Assembly: GCA_020632925.1 (NCBI GenBank)
Contig: JACKER010000016.1
Coordinates: forward strand, 171,616-235,615
Length of the DNA: 64,000 nt
Direction: 5' to 3'
Origin: Alphaproteobacteria bacterium
GTDB lineage: Bacteria; Myxococcota_A; UBA796; GCA-2862545
Of the stretch, positions 60,409 to 64,000 are shown piece by piece. Numbering within the stretch: the first letter of the stretch is position 1; every line of letters starts with the position of its first letter. The notes beneath the pieces are model-generated. The model was not told where the DNA came from and did no database searches. It saw only the letters and a program-made list of their open reading frames with translations. The translations under genes were made by a program, and so were the position numbers.

Positions 60409-62396
60409 GGCGGAACGCGGCCCTGCTGCCGCTCCTGTGGTGCATGACCGGGTGCCCGCTGATCGGCTCGGGACACTACGAGGACAAGATCGACGTCGAC
60501 GGCGACGGTGAAGCCGACGTGAAGTGGGGTGGCGCGGACTGCGACGACAGCGATCCGGCGGTCGGTCCCGGCCAGACCGAGGTCGCGGGGAACGGCGTCG
60601 ACGACGACTGCGACGGCACACAGGCCTGCTTCGTCGACGCGGACTCGGACGGCTTCCACGACGAGGGGCAGGCGCCCGCGCTCCTCGAGACCTGCCCTCC
60701 CGGCCCCACCCCGAGGCCCGGGGACTGCGACGACCACAACGGCGAGATCAACCCGGGCGAGGTGGACACCGTCATCGGGGTGGACGCGAACTGTGACGGC
60801 GAGGTGCTCTGCTACCTGGACGCGGACGGCGACGGGCACGGGACCGACCAGGAGACGACCGTGACGTCGACCTCCGGTTGCACGGGCCCGAACGAGGCGA
60901 CGACGGCGGACGACTGCGACGACACGACGGACACCGTCTCGCCGAGCCAGACCGAGATCTCCGGGAACACCGTCGACGAGGACTGCGCGGACGGACCGCT
61001 GTGCCCCGGAGGCGACGCCGACGGGGACGCCATCTGCGACGCGCAGGACGAGTGCCCCGTGGCGGACGACGGAACCGACGCCGACGGGGACGGCGTGGTC
61101 GCCGCCTGCGATCCGGACGACGGCGACGAGGACAGCGACGACGACGGGCTGTCGGACGGCGTGGAGGACGCCGATCACGACGGTGTGGTCGACGCGGGCG
61201 AGACCGATCCGGCCGACCCCGACACCGACGACGACGGCATCTGCGACCACCCGCGGGCGGACAACGAGAGCGACGGCATCACACCCGCCGATCCGTGCCA
61301 CACCCGCTGGTTCGTGGATTCGGGCGTGGGGACCTCGGGCGACGGGAGCTCGTGGAACGCGGCGTTCCTGACCCTCGCGGAGGCGGACGCGGCGCTGTCG
61401 GCGGGCGACGAGGTCTGGGTGGCGGCCGCGACCTACCGCTCCACCGGCATCCCGCCGGTGCTCTCCGTCAACCACGCGTCCAGCTGGTACGGCGGGTTCG
61501 TGGGCACCGAGGCCACGATCGACGACCGTGACATCCGCGCGAACGAGACGGTGGTGGACGGACAGAGCGGGCGCCCGGCGAGCGTGGTGTCCGCCGACGA
61601 CGTGACCATCGACGGCTTCGTGTTCCGCGGGGGCTCGGCCGCGGAGCGCGGTGGCGGGATGGCCGTCAACGTCACCGGGGTGTCGCTGGTCGGGGTCCGC
61701 TTCGACAACAACGCGGGCACGACGGGATCGAACCTCGAGGTGGGGCCGGACGGTGCGGTCGCGGTGTCGGACACGGTGTTCGTCGGCGGCGCCGGCTCCA
61801 GCGTGCACGTGCTGGGCGAGCTGCGCGCGCAGGGCATGGTGGTGCTGGACGCGGAGGACATCGGGATCGACGTGGATCGCCAGGGGCCGGGGATCGGCCG
61901 TTTCGACGCCACGGATCTCGACGTGCAGACCTCCGGGTCGAGCGGCCTGGTCGTGCGTGGCCAGGCCGACGTCGTGAGCGCCACCTTCTACCAGAACCTC
62001 GATCCCGCGGGAGCGGCGGTGGGCGTCGACGGTGGGACCGTCAGCCTCACGAACGTCACCTTCTACGACAACACGCGGGCCGTGGCCGTCGTGACCGGGA
62101 CCGCCGACGTGGCCAACGCGGCGGTGTTCGCGAGCCCGATGTCCGGAGCGACCTCGACGTTCCAGTGCGACGGCCAGGCGTCCGACTTCACCGTCCTCAC
62201 GGGCGGTACACCCCCCTGGCCTCGCGTCGTGCTCGCGGGCGGCAGCGCCTGCATCGATGCGGGCGACAACGCCGCGGCGGACAGCGCGTTCACCCGATTC
62301 GGTGCGGACTGGCGGATGATGACCACGGTGGACGGTCCGTCGATGGACACGCCGCCGGTCGACGCCGGCCGCCACTACCTCCCCGGGCCCGGGTAG
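60405..62396 (+). CDS. MopE/TSP3-type Asp-rich lipoprotein with beta-helix (cassette 2)
   Basis: A 663-residue lipoprotein starting VRRNAALLPLLWCMTGC with lipobox MTGC. The first 200 residues hold metal-binding units of the MopE type (DCDDSDPAVGPGQTEVAGNG with DDDCDG; DCDDHNGEINPGE; DCDDTTDTVSPSQTE), then TSP3-like calcium loops (DADGDAICDAQDECP, DSDDDGLSDGVEDADHDG). From about residue 303 a right-handed beta-helix begins (WFVDSGVGTSGDGSSWNAAF) and runs almost to the end. It should be a surface-exposed, Ca2+-binding protein. Start GTG 60405 overlaps the hairpin protein stop (GTGA). Confidence 0.85.
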   Translation: MRRNAALLPLLWCMTGCPLIGSGHYEDKIDVDGDGEADVKWGGADCDDSDPAVGPGQTEVAGNGVDDDCDGTQACFVDADSDGFHDEGQAPALLETCPPGPTPRPGDCDDHNGEINPGEVDTVIGVDANCDGEVLCYLDADGDGHGTDQETTVTSTSGCTGPNEATTADDCDDTTDTVSPSQTEISGNTVDEDCADGPLCPGGDADGDAICDAQDECPVADDGTDADGDGVVAACDPDDGDEDSDDDGLSDGVEDADHDGVVDAGETDPADPDTDDDGICDHPRADNESDGITPADPCHTRWFVDSGVGTSGDGSSWNAAFLTLAEADAALSAGDEVWVAAATYRSTGIPPVLSVNHASSWYGGFVGTEATIDDRDIRANETVVDGQSGRPASVVSADDVTIDGFVFRGGSAAERGGGMAVNVTGVSLVGVRFDNNAGTTGSNLEVGPDGAVAVSDTVFVGGAGSSVHVLGELRAQGMVVLDAEDIGIDVDRQGPGIGRFDATDLDVQTSGSSGLVVRGQADVVSATFYQNLDPAGAAVGVDGGTVSLTNVTFYDNTRAVAVVTGTADVANAAVFASPMSGATSTFQCDGQASDFTVLTGGTPPWPRVVLAGGSACIDAGDNAAADSAFTRFGADWRMMTTVDGPSMDTPPVDAGRHYLPGPG

Positions 62397-62401
62397 GTCC
62401 G

Positions 62402-64000
62402 TCAGGAGGCGACGCGTCGACCCGTGGTCTTGGGCAGGGCGTCGAGGATCTGTTGGGCTCTGGCCGCGCGCTCCTTCTTGCCCGCGGCGTCCGCCAGCCG
62501 GATCGCGTCCGCCATCGGCGCCTTCCCGTCCTCACCGAGCTCGTTGCCTGGGTCGGCCTCGATCAGGCGGATGCGGTGGTCGAACTCGTCCCAGTCACCG
62601 AGACCCGCCGCGGCCCACAGCTGGAAGGCGCCGAGCCCCTCGACGACGCCGCTGCGTCCCTGACGAGCGAGCGCGTACCGCACGTGCTGGAGGAGCTCCC
62701 TCCCCTCGTCCCACCGTCCGCACTGGAGGCGCAGGCGCCCGAGATCGGCCTTCGGACGGACGACCTCGCCGGTGCCCGCCACCTCGTACAGATGGATCGC
62801 CTCCTTGAGCCGATCTTCCGCCTGATCGAGGTTGCCGCGCTGGATGGCGGAGCGACCGAGCCCGGTGAGACAGTCCGCCTGCCCGATCATGTTGCCGCGC
62901 AGCTTGTACAGCCGCAGGCTCCGCGCGAGCGCGTCCTCGGCCTGCCGCTCGTTCTTCAGCATCAGCGCCGTCATGCCCACCACGCGCCAGCACTCCGCCA
63001 GCGCCCTCGAGGAGGCCGCGCGACGGAGCAGTCGAATCGCGGCGTCCGTCGATCGCCGGGCGCGCTCCTTGTCCCGCAGGCGGGCCGCGATCAGGGCGCG
63101 CTCCGCGGAGGCTAGGCCCTGTTGCACGGGGTCGGTGGAGGTCTGCTCGACGTGCTCCAGCTCGCGGTCGGCGCCGACCAGGTCGCCCATCGCCGCGTGC
63201 ATCCGCGCGATGGTCGTGCGGGCATCGAGCGCGTGGGGCAACCACCCCGCGATCCCCTCGCGGTCGATCACCTTCTTCGCGACCCGCTCGGCCTCACCCA
63301 CCTCGCCCAGCTCGGCGATGAGCATCGCCCGCAGCTGCCAGGCCTCCCCCCACCGCGGGTCGTCCGTCTCGAGGTGCAGGGAGCGCAGGGCCTCCTCGGC
63401 AGTGGCGACCAGCCCGAGCGCCGAGCGCGCTCCCGCGCGGTCACGGCGGAACACCACGCCCTGCAGCAGCGGGTCGATGGACTCCTCGACGGCTCCCGCT
63501 TCGAGCAGGTGTCGACCGATGCGCTCGGCGCTCGCCTCCGCATCCTCGTTGAAGCGGAGGATCGTGGCACAGGCCCGGTGGTGCTCCGCCCAGCGCCCGC
63601 CCGTCTTGGCGCGTCCGAGCAGGACCTCGCGGATCATCCCGTGCGCGAACCGGTAGGCGGTCGGCTCCTCCGGCTCCCCGACGACGCTCACCACACGCAC
63701 CGCCATGAGTCGGCTCACCAGCTCCTGCCGGAGGCGCTCGTTGTCCGGCACGACGCGCTGGCGGCCGGCCGCCGCCCAGCCCCCCTCGGGGTCGTCGCAG
63801 GCTCGCTGCCACTCCCGCACGTCGAACTCGAGCCCGAGCACGGCCGCGCGCTCGAGCATCGTCGGCCCCTTCTCCGGGAACCCGCTGAGCAGGTGCTCCA
63901 CGCGCTCCGCCCACACGTCGCGCAGAGACGCCGGCAGGTCGAGCACCTCACCGCGGCGGACCTCGAAGCCCGTCGGTCCGAGGACGAGCACGCCGCGCTT
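62402..64000 (-). CDS. TPR regulator, C-terminal part (kinase/AAA type), cut by window edge
   Basis: The frame is open to the window end, so the gene starts beyond 64000. The visible 532 codons contain the end of an AAA/STAND-type ATPase module (LPASLRDVWAERVEHLL, FAHGMIREVLLGRA) and then about ten TPR-like helix pairs (AERALIAARLRDKERARRS, GLGRSAIQRGNLDQAEDRL). This is the typical C-terminal half of large PknK/MalT-like regulators, which often carry an N-terminal kinase domain; that part is not visible here. It converges on the lipoprotein of cassette 2, five bases apart. Confidence 0.75.
   Translation of the reverse strand, partial: KRGVLVLGPTGFEVRRGEVLDLPASLRDVWAERVEHLLSGFPEKGPTMLERAAVLGLEFDVREWQRACDDPEGGWAAAGRQRVVPDNERLRQELVSRLMAVRVVSVVGEPEEPTAYRFAHGMIREVLLGRAKTGGRWAEHHRACATILRFNEDAEASAERIGRHLLEAGAVEESIDPLLQGVVFRRDRAGARSALGLVATAEEALRSLHLETDDPRWGEAWQLRAMLIAELGEVGEAERVAKKVIDREGIAGWLPHALDARTTIARMHAAMGDLVGADRELEHVEQTSTDPVQQGLASAERALIAARLRDKERARRSTDAAIRLLRRAASSRALAECWRVVGMTALMLKNERQAEDALARSLRLYKLRGNMIGQADCLTGLGRSAIQRGNLDQAEDRLKEAIHLYEVAGTGEVVRPKADLGRLRLQCGRWDEGRELLQHVRYALARQGRSGVVEGLGAFQLWAAAGLGDWDEFDHRIRLIEADPGNELGEDGKAPMADAIRLADAAGKKERAARAQQILDALPKTTGRRVAS

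Noticed and set aside
1..64000. tRNA, rRNA, insertion sequence or prophage genes
   Set aside because: I looked for cloverleaf-like ends, transposase motifs and phage structural or integrase genes; the only recombinase is the XerC-type housekeeping gene. A tRNAscan or Infernal run would be decisive.

Overview
The window is a dense, high-GC stretch (about 70% G+C by eye) of a Gram-negative, myxobacteria-like chromosome. The reasons for that placement are: five complete Ser/Thr (Hanks-type) protein kinases plus part of a kinase-associated AAA/TPR regulator, a PP2C phosphatase, Asp-rich and MopE-type lipoproteins, a Tricorn-family protease, and housekeeping genes in a proteobacterial style. This placement is an inference from gene content; no rRNA or tRNA gene is present to confirm it. 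No CRISPR array, insertion sequence or phage module was seen, and no gene-free stretch exceeds 300 bases.

Layout. 1-5.8 kb: a tightly overlapping operon (YbbR/CdaR-type protein, glmM, nnr, tsaE, a ComEA-like protein, a cysteine desulfurase). 5.8-13.7 kb: three kinases, each signalling gene accompanied by envelope proteins; the third kinase heads a cassette of kinase, helical-hairpin envelope protein and Asp-rich lipoprotein, with a 138/139-bp tandem repeat inside it. 13.7-17.6 kb: a molybdenum hydroxylase of the 4-hydroxybenzoyl-CoA reductase type (fused 2Fe-2S/Mo subunit plus FAD subunit). 17.6-29.2 kb: a housekeeping run, der-mutL-accA-cmk-rpsA-lapA-like-rsmB-mutS-xerC. 29.2-36.3 kb: an aminotransferase, a DUF1232 protein, a BI-1 family protein, two unknown genes and a Tricorn homologue. 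36.3-40.1 kb: a fourth kinase, a degenerate PurF homologue and purC. 40.1-46.9 kb: a hydrolase lipoprotein, an enoyl-CoA hydratase family protein, small unknowns, a NUDIX fusion, a GH113-like protein and a metallophosphoesterase. 47-57.8 kb: an OPT transporter, a PP2C-cNMP fusion, a FabH-type synthase, an unknown, membrane proteins including a sulfatase-fold protein, a glycosyltransferase, an RNA methyltransferase and an HExxH lipoprotein. 57.9-62.4 kb: a second copy of the kinase/hairpin/Asp-rich lipoprotein cassette. 62.4-64 kb: the C-terminal part of a TPR regulator, cut by the window edge.

The most notable pattern is the duplicated three-gene cassette (9836-13700 and 57872-62396). The two kinases share a two-cysteine extracytoplasmic tail although their kinase domains differ, and each is followed by a small envelope protein with the same architecture and then by a lipoprotein with a long acidic, Asp-rich segment. 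This looks like an envelope sensing or assembly system that has not been named as far as I can tell.

Caveat: between about 26.68 and 29.39 kb many single-base indels break mutS, xerC and the end of the aminotransferase gene. The clustering across three unrelated genes points to a local sequence-quality problem more than to real gene decay. A further likely indel lies at 52416-52419.
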